DNA of 64,000 bases from Myotis daubentonii. Taxonomy: Eukaryota > Chordata > Mammalia > Chiroptera > Vespertilionidae. The notes beneath the pieces are model-generated. The model saw only the letters and a list, made by a program, of their open reading frames with translations, was not told the DNA's origin and ran no database searches. Shown here in pieces: positions 48,346-59,003 of this stretch. A program made the position numbers and the translations under genes. The stretch spans positions 35,635,892 through 35,699,891 of the forward strand of contig NC_081850.1 of assembly GCF_963259705.1 (NCBI RefSeq), given 5' to 3'. Within the stretch, counting starts at the first letter, position 1. Each line of letters begins with the position of its first letter.

Positions 48346-49695
48346 TTTGCAAGTTAAAAAAACTGAAATTCGAATGGCTCTTTAATTGTATAAACCCAAC
48401 CTCCAACGAGTAAAAGACACACTTGTCTTTTAAACTAAAAAATACATGCAGGTTCAAGGTTCCCATTTTCTTTCTCATCTATGTCATGCTGCCTTTCTTG
48501 ATATGTCATAAACCACAACACAAAACCACAGTACTGGTATAAAAATCAGGAATTGAAAGTGAGTAGGATTATATTTCTAGATTGTCTGTCAAATTTAGAA
48601 AAATGTGCAAAAATAAACAAGCAGTACCTAGCTCTGAAGGTGAGTTACATATTTAAGATTCTTCCTTTTTAATAATTTCAGCTGTTATTAGCACTCGATA
48701 AGGAAACACTAATTTTAAAAAACTGTATACAATTTTTTTTACCCTGATGCATTTTTTTCCTTCTAATGTAATGTACATAGTATAAATAAGTAATGTAATC
48801 ACGTTTATCTTGGAAAGAAAAAGTTAATAAATTAAGAGTTGGAAATAAATGGCACACTTACTGCATCTATTACAAATCAAACCACTCCAACTTGAAACTA
48901 TGTAGCATTTGAATATTTTGAATCCCTCTGTGACCCTTTGTACCTTTCCCATTGCTCCGGGCCAACAGGCGGTATATATGCAGAGAAGCTGTATGGCACG
49001 GGTTCGGGAGCAATTTGGAACCTCCGTGCCCTCTTTGTGACTTTCATAGGTGCTGGCATCTGTGGACTCGCAGGGGGAGAGCAGGGCTCAGCATTCAGGG
49101 CCCCAGAATGCATTGTACCACTCAGGTCAGTGGTAACAAATGGTTGGCAAACTGACCCACACAACTGGATGATAAGAGTGAACCCACTGGGCTTGTGAGA
49201 CTACAAAGCGAGTGAAGTGAGTATAGGAGAGAGGAGAGGAGACAGTCCGACACCTAGCAGTGGGTGAACAAAGAGACATTACAGGAAAGATGAGAGAGGG
49301 AAAGGAGGCCCTGTGGGTCCCTGAGGGGCTCCCCTGGGCCCTGATCCCGAGACAGCCTCCGTAGGTCATGATCAAGCGCCTGTGAAAGGTGGCACAGGAC
49401 CCAGATGACACACCCACAGTCTCTCCCTAGGCTCTCCCCCAGATTCCATGCCTCCTTTTCCATGCTGAGAATCTGGGACTGCCACACCAGAGGAACCTGG
49501 AGAGGTCCCTTTAGCTCTAAGCCTTGTGCCCAAACACCTTGCCAACACTTCTCATTCTGAATGTGGGCTAAGCTCTTCCCATGAGCTCTGAACCCCCTCC
49601 TTCCTGCCTTCTTTTTTCATCCATTATCTTTCCTCACTCCAGTACTTTCAATATCTCATTCTCAGCACATTTTCCCAGCCTTAATAACAGGCAAG
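48346..49695. other. No assigned feature
   Basis: Non-coding. AT-rich to about 48.9 kb, then GC-richer at 48.9-49.5 kb with overlapping frames on both strands (up to 96 codons), none recognised. Confidence 0.45.
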
Positions 49696-49704
49696 GCGCG
49701 CACG

Positions 49705-49745
<41 letters not shown>
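49696..49745. repeat. (CG)n(CA)n microsatellite
   Basis: GCGCGCACGCGCGCGCG followed by about 17 CA repeats. The alternating purine-pyrimidine run is of the Z-DNA-prone type. Confidence 0.97.
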
Positions 49746-49746
<1 letters not shown>

Positions 49747-50139
49747 AAAATCAAAAACAAATATCCTCCTTCAAGTCTACACTGTACATCTGCGCATGGC
49801 CACCACCCTCCTTTGCGACCATTTCTGAGACGTGCATTCCCTGTCCTGTTGGGACTCTGCCTTCCAGCTGAGCTCAGGGTCCTGCAGGGCTCTGAGCATC
49901 CTTCCTCCACAGTACGTTCACATGGCATCGCCCTAGGAGGCCTTTTCTCTTCTCTCCCAGTAGGAGTCTATAACTTACCTCAAAAATGGGCATGTCTTTT
50001 TCAGCTTTGTATTTCTGTGCCTATCACTGTGCCTGAGGCTTAGAAGATGCTCAATGTGCTGAAAGTTTTGCTGCATACTTGTATTGTCAGGATTCTGCAA
50101 AGAATGCGACTATGATGACTAAGAAGCCCAAAGATCTAC
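49746..50139. repeat. Diverged L2-like tail
   Basis: A CTATCACTGTGCCTGAGGCTTAGAAGATGCTCAATG end near 50015-50055 is L2-like; the rest is undefined. Confidence 0.4.
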
Positions 50140-50465
50140 AGTCAGCAAGCTGGAGACTGAGGAGAGCTGATGGTACATTTCCAGCCAGGTCTTGGGCCTG
50201 AGAACCAGGAGAATCAGTGGTGTAAATTCCAATCTCAGTCTAAATCCTAAAGCAGGAGAGAACCAATGTCCCAGCTTGAAAGAGCAGGAGAGAGAATTCT
50301 CATTTACTCAGCCTTTTTGTTCTATTCAGGCCTTCAAAAGATCGGATGAGGCCAACTGACATTGGGGAGGGCCATCGGCTTTGCTCAGTCTGCTGATTCA
50401 AATACTGAATCAGTGGAAACATTCTCACAGACACTAATGTCTAACTAAATATCTGGATGCCCTGA
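50140..50465 (+). repeat. Ancient interspersed repeat, family not assigned
   Basis: CTTTTTGTTCTATTCAGGCC, GGGGAGGGCCATC, CTCAGTCTGCTGATTCAAATAC and CAGTCAAGTTGATACATAAAATTAAC are dispersed-repeat wording I recognise from mammalian genomes. I cannot name the family. Confidence 0.5.
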
Positions 50466-51125
50466 GGTCCAGTCAAGTTGATACATAAAATTAACTAACA
50501 CTCATGTCCATTGTATTTTTCGGTTCCCACTGCCAGTTCTATCTCCTTCAGAAAAAGAATAGCACCACAGCTCTTAGGGGTCCTCTCTTCTCCAATTTCC
50601 TCCAACGCTCATTATCCGCACTATGTGGTATAAGGCTGATCACGGTCTTCTATTTCCTGTGTTTCATGAGCAAGCAGAGCTCCTTACTGAAAGGACGCTC
50701 CTTGAGGGTACGACGGTATGACATGCTTTTACCACACTTTATACGAGTTCTTGGTTTGGAGCTGGAACAGAAGAGTGACTCTAAATATATTTACTCAATT
50801 GTATCAAATTAAAATGTAATATACATGATGAGTGAATTATCAGACATTGAAGATATTGTATCAGATTAATAGTTACCGATCCAAAATGTCCTCTCCTCTG
50901 TTAATGAGAAATAGAATTTCTACAATTTGGGGGTATGGCAATGTGTTCTAGCTTCATACCAGGAACTGTAAAGGGTGCATAAGAGGGTTGTGGTAATTAT
51001 CCCAAGGAGCTCAACATCGTAGTAAAGAACTCTGCGTGCTCGTGGGACCAGAACAACAGAAGAAGCTATAGGTGGTCTTGGATCATATAGTGCAAATAAG
51101 CACTGGAGGAAATCAGAGAAGGAAG
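50466..51125. other. No recognised feature
   Basis: Non-coding; a 102-codon frame (50504-50812) has no recognisable content. Confidence 0.45.
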
Positions 51126-51129
51126 GGAC

Positions 51130-51430
51130 CTTTATATGCTATGGTGCTAATCTCTTCCCAGCTTCCTTGCAGCTAGGGATGATCATGGGATTACATTCTG
51201 GCCACGGAGATGTAAACTGACAGTTCTATGGACTGTCTAGGCAGGCCTGTTAAAGAGAGGCCCTGTAAGCTGGGTGCTGTGTGGGTTTTCCTTTGCCTTT
51301 TCACCTCTGACTGCCAGGATCCCATACAAGAAGCTGGGGCACCAGCATGGTAAAGCAGAAAGATAGAAGATGTCTGGAGTCCCGATCTTTGTAATGCTGC
51401 CCTACCAGCCCTGGACTGCTCATTTCTGGA
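51130..51430 (+). repeat. Ancient interspersed repeat, family not assigned
   Basis: TCCCAGCTTCCTTGCAGCTAGGGATG, GGCCACGGAGATGTAAACTG, TAAAGCAGAAAGATAGAAG and CCAGCCCTGGACTGCTCATTTCTGGA recur in this order in old mammalian repeats. Family not named. Confidence 0.5.
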
Positions 51431-51559
51431 TGTCTTTTATATGAAAGACTAAAACTTTGTAGGTTTAAACTTCTTTTATTTTGGTTTTCTATTTCACACA
51501 GTATAACATAATCTTAGTTGAAACAGTTAAAAACACATACAAAAGAATGGAGGTACTAG

Positions 51560-51908
51560 CTATACATATAAAAGGCTAATATGCTAAGTGTCTGACTGCC
51601 TGACCTGTCACTATGACATGCACTGACCACCAGGGGTTATGCTCAATGCAGGAGTTGCCATGATGCACACTGGCCATTTACAGAGTAACGGTGCTGTGGA
51701 CCTGGCGCTCACAAAGCAACACTCGGCTTCCCCCAAGTGGGACATAGGCCCTGCCACCACTCCAGAACGACACCCCACCAAATCACAGCTGATGCTGCCA
51801 AGACCCCATGGTGCAAAATGTGGCCCACAGCCTAGCCCAGCCAGAAAACAGTTGCTGGGGGCGCTGGGTAATGACACCACATAGCAACGCCTGGTTTACT
51901 CTCTCTAG
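51560..51908 (+). mobile_element. HeliBat 5' part
   Basis: CTATACATATAAAAGGCTAATATGCTAAGTG start, then TGCACTGACCACCAGGGG, as in the element at 53410. A CTAG occurs at 51905-51908 before T, but the usual GTGCAC hairpin is missing, so either the 3' terminus was lost or an unrelated CTAG became the end. Non-coding. Confidence 0.7.
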
Positions 51909-51984
51909 TGATGACTAGCTTCCTTGCAGTATCTTCAGCTCAGGAACACGACTTGCTTTATAGCCAGGTGCAAACATTTCGCAC

Positions 51985-52145
51985 CTTAACAAAATGTCTG
52001 TGAAGTGTTTTCCTGTGCCTCATCTCATTTAATCCTCACAGAAGTCCTGGAGTAGGTAGATAGGAGACTTGGTGGAATCCTATTTTCTTTTCATTAGCCG
52101 GAAAACAGAGATTTAGAAAGTTTAGAAACTTGACCCGACTGAAAA
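51985..52145 (-). repeat. MIR SINE
   Basis: TGCCTCATCTCATTTAATCCTCACAGAAGTCC, then GGAAAACAGAGATTTAGAAAG and AACTTGACCCGACT: reverse-complement MIR. Confidence 0.75.
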
Positions 52146-52389
52146 GAAGAAATGGTGGACCTTGAAAATGACTTCAGGTTTTGTCACTGCACAGAATATA
52201 GTCAAACACTGCTGCAATTAAATATTTTACCCTCGGTTCTCCCTGCATGATCTATAATAATAATCTGCTTCATGTTGATATTTACTGCTGTGTTGCTGAC
52301 AATTACCTGAAAGAGAAGTTGGGGTGTTTCACTGGGCTGGAAAAAGTTTAGCTACATCAGAAAGCAGGTCTAATTAAGTAAGTTTATTC

Positions 52390-52597
52390 TCTCTCTATAA
52401 AAGGCTAAGTTGACGTGTGTGATACATATAATAAAGCTTGCACTGGTGCCAACTACACGTGTGTGTTTCTATCTGTCATTGTCGATCATGAATTTGGTTG
52501 ACACTTCTATTATAGACAAAGGGTGAATAGGAATATTAAAATATTCCTTCTAATTAATTTCCTTTCAATGTGCACGAATCCGTGCACCAGGCCACTA
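52390..52597 (+). mobile_element. Minimal HeliBat made of the two ends
   Basis: About 208 bp: CTCTATAAAAGGCTAAG start, then the HeliBat 3' region (ACACTTCTATTATAGACAAAGGG, TTCCTTCTAATTAATTTCC, hairpin GTGCACGAATCCGTGCACC) with the terminal CTAG changed to CTAT. The 3' part matches the helicase-bearing element at 15852-17271, so this is an internal deletion of that lineage. Confidence 0.82.
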
Positions 52598-52880
52598 TTC
52601 TGAAATAAAAACACATATTCTTTCAGTTAAAAAAAAAAGAATTTTTACTAATAATATCCAAGACACAAGCAATCTATTGCCATCAAATATATTTGGTCTT
52701 TCTAATATAAAATATATTCTGTTTATTCTTTATTCATTTTTCCCCTCACATCACAACGAATCTTTCAGTGATGTGGAGTTTTGCTTGTCTTCCCATGATT
52801 TCCTGTAAATTAGAGCAAAAGGAGAAAAGCCTTGAAAATCAGCTCTCTCACTTAACTTGCCCATTGTCCTCTCTCTGCAG

Positions 52881-52952
52881 GAAACCTACAGGTTGCAGAA
52901 GAAAATGGCTGGTGGAAATGCAGCACGGAGAGTCACGTGGTTTTGAAATGAG
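52881..52952 (+). other. Possible exon (non-coding or unknown transcript)
   Basis: A pyrimidine-rich tract TTGTCCTCTCTCTGCAG runs into this 72-base block, which is followed by GTGAGAAT, so both splice signals look good. One frame is open across it but the peptide is not recognised. No partner exon found, so this may be chance. Confidence 0.25.
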
Positions 52953-53409
52953 GTGAGAATAAGTAAAATTAGTTTAACAGCAGACCTTTCTTTTTTTATT
53001 CCCTACTTCACAAAGTTAAAATTGGGGACATGATTGAGGCGAGTATGTTTTAAATGAGTGTAAGACAAGGACATATCTTTCTGACAATATAAAATGAGGT
53101 GAAGGGAACTTGGATGATAAATGAAAATTCACACCCCCTTCTGTCTATCGCCCACCCCAACACAACAGGCCAACACAAAGGACCATTTTCTAGTCCTAGG
53201 GTGTGATACCTTTAGAGAAAAGCCGAACTCTTTACGTCTTTGATAATTTTAGAAGAGTGTTCAGAGTATGAGCATCCAAGTGCTGTCTTGTGTTTCTAAA
53301 GTTCTGCTATTTTCCCTCAAGAAGGGCCAGCATTAACAAAATTTAATAATTTGTGATGAAACAAATTCTAAAGCATAAACTGGTAGGATTTAGAAAGAAA
53401 ATCATTCTA

Positions 53410-53962
53410 TCTATATATATATATAAAAGGCTAATATGCTAAGTGTCTGACTGTCTGACCAGTCGCTATGATGTGCACTGACCACCAGGGGGCAGACGCT
53501 CAAAGCAGAAGCTGCCGAGCTGCAGTGACTTGGCAGCGGTGGTTCTTGGGTGATGCAGCCCGGAAACAGAGAGGAGGGAACCCAATTCCTCGCGGGGCCG
53601 CGCAATTCCACCTTTGGCTATGGGTTATGTTGTTGCTGGGGTACTGTCAGCCCCGAATCTGGTTTACTGCACACTTGCGTTTGCATTCCACACCCTGTTC
53701 GAGAGCAACTTTGAAGAGTTCCCTCCTGCACTCCAGAACCACTCAGGGGATGTCCGAGAGCCAGTTTTGGCCCAGTCCCCGCAGGCCAGGCTGAGGGTCC
53801 CCATCTGTAGGAGGGACTCCGCTCACCCTGCAGACGCCAGGGAGGGACCACGGGAAGTTGGCTCCAGGGCGTGTCCGGCCCATCTCACCCAGTCCTGCCT
53901 CACTGGCCACCTTCTAATTAATTTCCTCTCAATATGCAGGAAGCTGTGCACTGTGTCACTAG
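53410..53962 (+). mobile_element. HeliBat-type Helitron, first of a head-to-tail pair
   Basis: Starts TCTATATATATATATAAAAGG after A53409 and ends with a decayed hairpin (AATATGCAGGAAGCTGTGCAC) and CACTAG at 53962. 5' block TGCACTGACCACCAGGGGGC as in its relatives. The centre (about 53590-53800) is GC-rich and unlike the other Helitrons here. One 173-codon frame starts in it and runs past the 3' end into the next element, so it is not a gene of this element as a unit. Confidence 0.87.
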
Positions 53963-54344
53963 TTTATATATATAAAAGCCCAGCGACCATTATGGTGGAA
54001 CAACCAAAACGACCAGTTGTTATCACGTGCACTGACCACCAGGGGGCAGATGCTCAACACAGGAGCTGCCCCCTGGTGTTCAGTGGGCTCCCACAACAGG
54101 AGCACTACTCAGCCAGAAGTAAGGCTCATGGTTGAGGAGCACGGGGCAGTGGCAGAAGCCTCTACTGCCTCTGCAGCAGCGTAAGGAGCAGCGAGCCAAG
54201 TGGTAAGGAGTGAGCAGGTGGGCAGTTAGGAGCGAGCAGGTAGGCAGTTAGGAGTGAGGGGTCCCAGATTGCGAGAGGGTGCAGGCCGGGCTGAGGGACC
54301 CTCCCTCCCCCGCCTTGCACGAATTTTGTGCATCGGGCCTCGAG
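53963..54344 (+). mobile_element. HeliBat-type Helitron, second of the pair
   Basis: Starts TTTATATATATAAAAGCCC on the base after the CTAG of the preceding element. Contains TGCACTGACCACCAGGGGGC and later a GGAGCGAGCAGGTAGGCAGTT tandem stretch, and ends hairpin TTGCACGAATTTTGTGCATC then GGGCCTCGAG, a mutated CTAG. Non-coding. Confidence 0.87.
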
Positions 54345-54649
54345 TTTTGTAAAAAAACAAAATGGTGCAGACCAAAGGTGGACCTAATCATGAACAGCCA
54401 GGGTAGAGCTACAACAGTATGTTTGCAACATGAAGAAATCATTGCAACCAAAGTTGGAGGATCCACTTTCAGGGTTCCTCACACACATGGCTGGCTGGTC
54501 AGTGCTGGCCATGTCTGGAAGCTCAGCTGGATGGGGGCTGGGAGCCTTGGTTTCTCTCCACAGGGGCCTCTCCACACCTGCTTGGGTTTCTTCAGTGCAT
54601 AGGGATGGAGCTCCAAGACAGCAGGGCAGAAGTGCATGGAGTTGTGATG
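54345..54649. other. Non-coding spacer
   Basis: Nothing recognised. Confidence 0.5.
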
Positions 54650-54657
54650 CTCTAGCC

Positions 54658-54857
54658 CAGCCGTGGGCAAACTACGGCCCGTTTGAAATGAATAAAACTA
54701 AAAAAAAAAAAAAAAAAGACCGTACCCTTTTATGTAATGATGTGTACTTTGAATTTATATTAGTTCACACAAACACTCCATCCATGCTTTTGTTCTGGCC
54801 CTGGTCCAGTTTAAGAACCTATTGTGGCCCTCAAGTCAAAAAGTTTGCCCACCCCTG
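54658..54857. mobile_element. hAT MITE
   Basis: Starts CAGCCGTGGGCAAACTACGG and ends AAAAAGTTTGCCCACCCCTG, a hAT inverted repeat. It carries an A17 run near 54700 and a TTCTGGCCCTGG block. No matching 8-bp duplication is visible, so the flanks have mutated. Confidence 0.75.
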
Positions 54858-56360
54858 CAAAGTCACAGAGCTCCCCTTCCACAGAACTCTATATCTAAGA
54901 CAGTCACAGAGATTCACCCAGACTCTAGGGGAGGGGACACAGACCCCCCATTCAATGGGAGGAACGTCAGGGTCATGCTGTAAGAGAAGCATGCAGGATG
55001 GGAGATAAAGTCACCATCTTGTGAAAATAGGGACTGCCACAGTAGGAAAATTAAGTTCATTATAGGAAAGGGGGATGTTTTCCAATCACCTACTTAGTGA
55101 AGAGCGCTTACAACCCCTGGGAAGTTTCTAGAGGTGAGATTCAGTGCCACCCCCTTAGCATCATGAGTTGTCCAGAGTCACTGTTTCATGAATTTGCATG
55201 AAATTCAGAGTCAAGTACTAATTCTCAGGTACCATCACTTTTGGGAAACATTCCTAAAGGGTCATTTTGCTTTTTCTAAGAGTGAGGTGGTTTGGGGGGA
55301 AACTGCTCTCTCCAGTATCCCGTCCATCAGGAGGAAGGCAATTCCAAACCCAGGTTTCCATGGCAGTGGCTTCCACCTCAGTGCCTCCCCATCATGGGCC
55401 TGGGAAGGCAGGCGATGTATGCTGGGAGCTGCCCTTTGGACAGCCATCTTCTCTCCTACTGTGCCATTGTGCCAGTGTGCCCTATGTCATGGTAGCAAAT
55501 AGCAGTAACCCAAGTTTTCCTAGCCTGTGGGTACAACTTTGGCCACATTAACAGCAATAGATCACATTCTGTCAGTTGCCTTTTACTGTTTTGCTCCTGG
55601 CCCTCCTGGCTGATGTTTCCTGCCTGGGAAGCTTTCAGAGGTGGTCATCTCCTCACGGTTACTGCTGCCACAAGGGGCCCGACATCCGCACTAAAGGCTC
55701 TGGCAGAACTGGGGACTCAGCAATCCTCAAGAACCTAAGACCTGCTGTGTGGGGCAGAGATGGAGAAAAGGTTTCCTGCCACACCCCAGCCCTCCCCAGC
55801 CCCCAGCTCTGGGCCTCACTTTGTTTTCTGGGTACCCAGGTAGCATTGCTTGAGCCTTTTCTTCTCACAGAACACTGTGACAACAGTCTCTTTAACCTCT
55901 GCAAACGACCTCTCTCTCCACAGGGCTCAGATGAGAATCCAGGGAAACCAAATTCTTTAAAATAAAGGCCGGTAGGCTGCTGGTTCCACCAAGTCATCAG
56001 ACATTTCCAGACATGCCTGATCCCCAGCCGAGAACACAAATTGGGCCCAGACTCGAATCCCTGCTACATTACCCAACATACATAGCGGTGCTTTCTCCCA
56101 AATCGACTCTGTGAGATAGGAAGGACAGATCCTACTGTGGTTTCCTTTTTTCATACAAAGCAATTCTTAGTGGGAATTAGCACAGAGGCTGGAGTAAAAT
56201 AATAATTAAGATTCAGATAGGGCATGTGAATGGTCTTTGAACAGCAAATCTGCAACTCTCCTGGAGTCACTCCATGGTGACAGGTCACCAAGATTGGCCT
56301 GGACACCCTAGGGCCTAGGCAGTTAGACAGTTTCCTCTCTGTGTTCACAGCATGTTGGTG
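54858..56360. other. No recognised feature
   Basis: Non-coding, somewhat GC-rich at 55.3-55.9 kb. Overlapping frames up to 129 codons on both strands without known domains. Confidence 0.45.
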
Positions 56361-56480
56361 TGTTGCATTTTATGGCACCACTTTAAATGTCATACTTTCC
56401 CACTGAACGCTTCCTGTGCCAGCAGAGTGCCTGGCATGGGGAAGACACTTGATAAACATTTATTGGTGGAATGAGTATGA
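56361..56480 (+). repeat. L2 3' end
   Basis: GCCAGCAGAGTGCCTGGCATGGGGAAGACACTTGATAAACATTTATTGGTGGAATGAG: L2 terminus, well matched. Confidence 0.7.
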
Positions 56481-56595
56481 ATAGCTTAACACTTCTCAAG
56501 TGGAGGTGGCATCCACCAACCCACACCTCAGAGAGCGCTTGGAAGTGTGGGGCATTTGTGGTTGTCATAGCCTTTAGTGACCAGTGTCAAAGCTT

Positions 56596-58743
56596 ATTTA
56601 AAAAAATAATTAAATCTTTATTGTTCAGATTATTACAGTTGTTCCTCTCCCCCCCCCCCATAACTCCCCTCCTCCCAGTTCCCACCCCACCCTCCTCCCT
56701 CACTCCCCATCCACTGTCCTCATCCATAGGTGCACGATTTTTGTCCAGTCTCTTCCCGCATCCTCCTCACCCCTTTCTCCCCAAGAATAGCCAGTCCATT
56801 CCCTTTCTATGCCCCTGATTCTATTATAATCACCAGTTCATTCTGTTCATCAGATTATTCACTTGATTTTCAGATTCACTTGTTGATAGATGTATATTTG
56901 TTGTTCATAATTTGTATCTTTACCTTTTTCTTCTTCTTCCTCTTCTTAAAGAATACCTTTCAGCATTTCATATAATACTGGTTTGGTGATGATGAACTCC
57001 TTTAGCTTTTTCTTATCTGTGAAGCTCTTTATCTGACCTTCAGTTCTGAATGATAGCTTTGCTGGATAAAGTAATCTTGGTTGTAGGTTCTTGGCATTCA
57101 TCACTTTGAATATTTCTTGCCACTCCCTTCTGGCCTGCAAAGTTTCTGTTGAGAAATCAGCTGACATTCGTATGGGTACTCCCTTGTAGGTAACTGAGTT
57201 TCTTTCTCTTGCTGCTTTTAAGATTCTCTCTTTGTCTTTTGCTCTTGGCATTTTAATTATGATGTGTCTTGGTGTGGTCCTCTTTGGATTCCTTTTGTTT
57301 GGGGTTCTCTGCGCTTCCTGAACTTGTAAGTCTATTTCTTTCACCAGGTAGGGGAAGTTTTCTGTCATTATTTCTTCAAATAGGTTTTCAATAACTTGCT
57401 CTCTCTCTTCTTCTGGCACCCCTATAATTCTGATGTTGGTACGCTTGAAGTTGTCCCAGAGGCTCCTTACACTATCTTTGTATTTTTGGATTCGTTTTTC
57501 ATTTTGCTTCTCTGGTTGGGTGTTTTTTGCTTCTTCGTATTTCAAATTGTTGACTTGATTCTTGAAATCCTCTAGTCTGCTGTTGGGAGTCTGTATAATA
57601 TTCTTTATTTCAGTCAGTGTATGCTTAATTTCTAGTTGGTCCTTTATCACAACCTCGAGGGTCTCATTAGATTTCTTGTAGATCTCATTAAGTTTATCGG
57701 CAGTTTCTAGAAAATTCTTGAAAAACCTTAAAAGTGTGGTTTTGAACTCTATATCCAGTAGTTTGCTTTCCTCCATTTCTGTCATTTGTGTCCTTTTTCT
57801 TTGTCTCTGCATTTTTTATGCTTTCCTGTGTTGATAAAGTGGTTTTCTGTGCTGAGTGTCCTCTAGGGCCCAGTGGTTCAGCCTCCCCAATTACCTGAGG
57901 AGGACACTCTTGGTGCACCCCCTTGTGGGCTTTGTGCACAGTCTTGTTGTAGTTAAGCCCTGATTGTTGTAGTTATCACTGGGAGGAATTGACCTCCAGG
58001 CCAATTGGCAGTGAGAATCAGCTGTGTCTACAGTGGGAGAACTTCTGTGCTGGAGACACCCCTCTGGGGCAAGACTTGCTTCAATGGGGCTTTGGTGCTC
58101 ACTGAGTCTGCCCGGAGTGTGTCCTTTATGGTTCCACGGAGCTGCAAACTGGATGGTCCCACTCTGACCTCTGGGTCTCCTGGCTCCTGGATCTCTAGGG
58201 AGGTGCTAATCTAGCCTTTGCCTGAGGCTATCCAGCAAAAGCCTCCCTGCAGGGCTTGGGTGGGGCGGGTCCCATGGGATCAACAGGGTGGGGCTAGCAG
58301 TTATGGCTGCTCTCAGTCTGGACCTCAGAGGCCCTGCTTCTCAGTGTCCTGGTAATCGCTGCAAGCCCCCGAGAGAGAAAGCTGCCCTCGAGTTCCGACC
58401 GATGCCAGACAGTCCCGCTTCTCTCGTATGAGTCTGGGTCCCTAGAGACTCGCCCGGAACTGGAGCTCAGAGCTTGAGACTCCCTCCCGATTGAAAGCGA
58501 CAACCGCGCCCTCGGCCGCCAGCCTGCTCCGCATGCACCTCCGCACCTTAGTATTTTACTTCCATACTATGCCTCCTCTGAGTCTCGGTATGCTTTTCTC
58601 TTTCCTAGTTGTAGACTTTCCACTCAGCCAGCCTACCTGTGGTTCTGGATGATGTCCATTCCATCTTTTAGTTGTATTCTTGAAGTGGTTGTTCGAGGCA
58701 GCAAACTCCGGTGTTTACCTATGCTGCCATCTTGGTTTCTCCC
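56596..58743 (-). mobile_element. Full-length half-LINE-1 (HAL1) element
   Basis: Minus-strand retrotransposon with a 5' end at 58743 (reverse complement GGGAGAAACCAAGATGGCAGC), a ~930-bp GC-rich 5' UTR, an intact ORF1 (56946-57812), and a ~350-bp 3' UTR that is G-rich on its own strand and ends CAATAAAGATTTAATTATTTT. ORF2 (endonuclease and reverse transcriptase) is entirely absent, with ORF1 followed directly by the 3' UTR. That is the HAL1 architecture. AAAGCTT flanks both ends (56589-56595 and 58744-58750), a short target duplication. It needs L1 ORF2 protein from elsewhere. Confidence 0.82.
56946..57812 (-). CDS. HAL1 / LINE-1 ORF1 protein (ORF1p), intact frame
   Basis: RNA-binding protein of LINE-1-type elements: it trimerises and coats the element RNA as a chaperone. 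288 residues, ATG to stop with no interruption. Residues about 20-115 are a charged, leucine-rich coiled-coil region (e.g. LETADKLNEIYKKSNETLEV). Residues about 124-190 are the RRM, with the RNP2-like NIRIIGVPEEE at 126-136 and the RNP1-like PRHIIIKM at 181-188. Residues about 191-288 are the C-terminal domain, with AKDKERILKAAR (191-202), TYKG (208-211), ARREW (227-231) and LLYPAKLSF (247-255). No ORF2 follows. Slightly shorter than the ~338 residues of human ORF1p because of a short N-terminal part. Upstream is the element's own 5' UTR, which would supply the promoter. Confidence 0.92.
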   Translation of the reverse strand: MQRQRKRTQMTEMEESKLLDIEFKTTLLRFFKNFLETADKLNEIYKKSNETLEVVIKDQLEIKHTLTEIKNIIQTPNSRLEDFKNQVNNLKYEEAKNTQPEKQNEKRIQKYKDSVRSLWDNFKRTNIRIIGVPEEEREQVIENLFEEIMTENFPYLVKEIDLQVQEAQRTPNKRNPKRTTPRHIIIKMPRAKDKERILKAARERNSVTYKGVPIRMSADFSTETLQARREWQEIFKVMNAKNLQPRLLYPAKLSFRTEGQIKSFTDKKKLKEFIITKPVLYEMLKGIL

Positions 58744-58750
58744 AAAGCTT

Positions 58751-59003
58751 TTATAATCTGTCAGACAGTCCTGCACCAAGAAGCACTCTGTCCCTAAATG
58801 CCAATCGCTCCTCCTTGGAGAACAACTGCAAAGAAGTCTAGGCACCAGGGAGTCCTGAGGCCTCCCAAGGTTTCAGGTTTAGCCTAGGAACACCTAAGTG
58901 ACCTGTGACCTTGCGATCTGAGCTATGGAGTTGCAATAGGGACTATGCTATGTACTCATCTCATGTTATGATTTAATGAGATAACATGTAAAGTGCCTAA
59001 TAG
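58751..59003. other. Non-coding spacer
   Basis: Nothing recognised. Confidence 0.5.

Noticed and set aside
53614..54135. 173-codon plus-strand open frame
   Set aside because: It crosses the exact junction of two Helitrons at 53962/53963, so it cannot be one ancestral gene. No domain recognised.
54430..55008. 192-codon plus-strand open frame
   Set aside because: It runs through an A17 tract (a lysine run) and a hAT MITE. Fortuitous.
57694..57939. 81-codon minus-strand frame overlapping the start of ORF1
   Set aside because: It lies in another frame across the HAL1 5' UTR and ORF1 start and has no known counterpart in L1.
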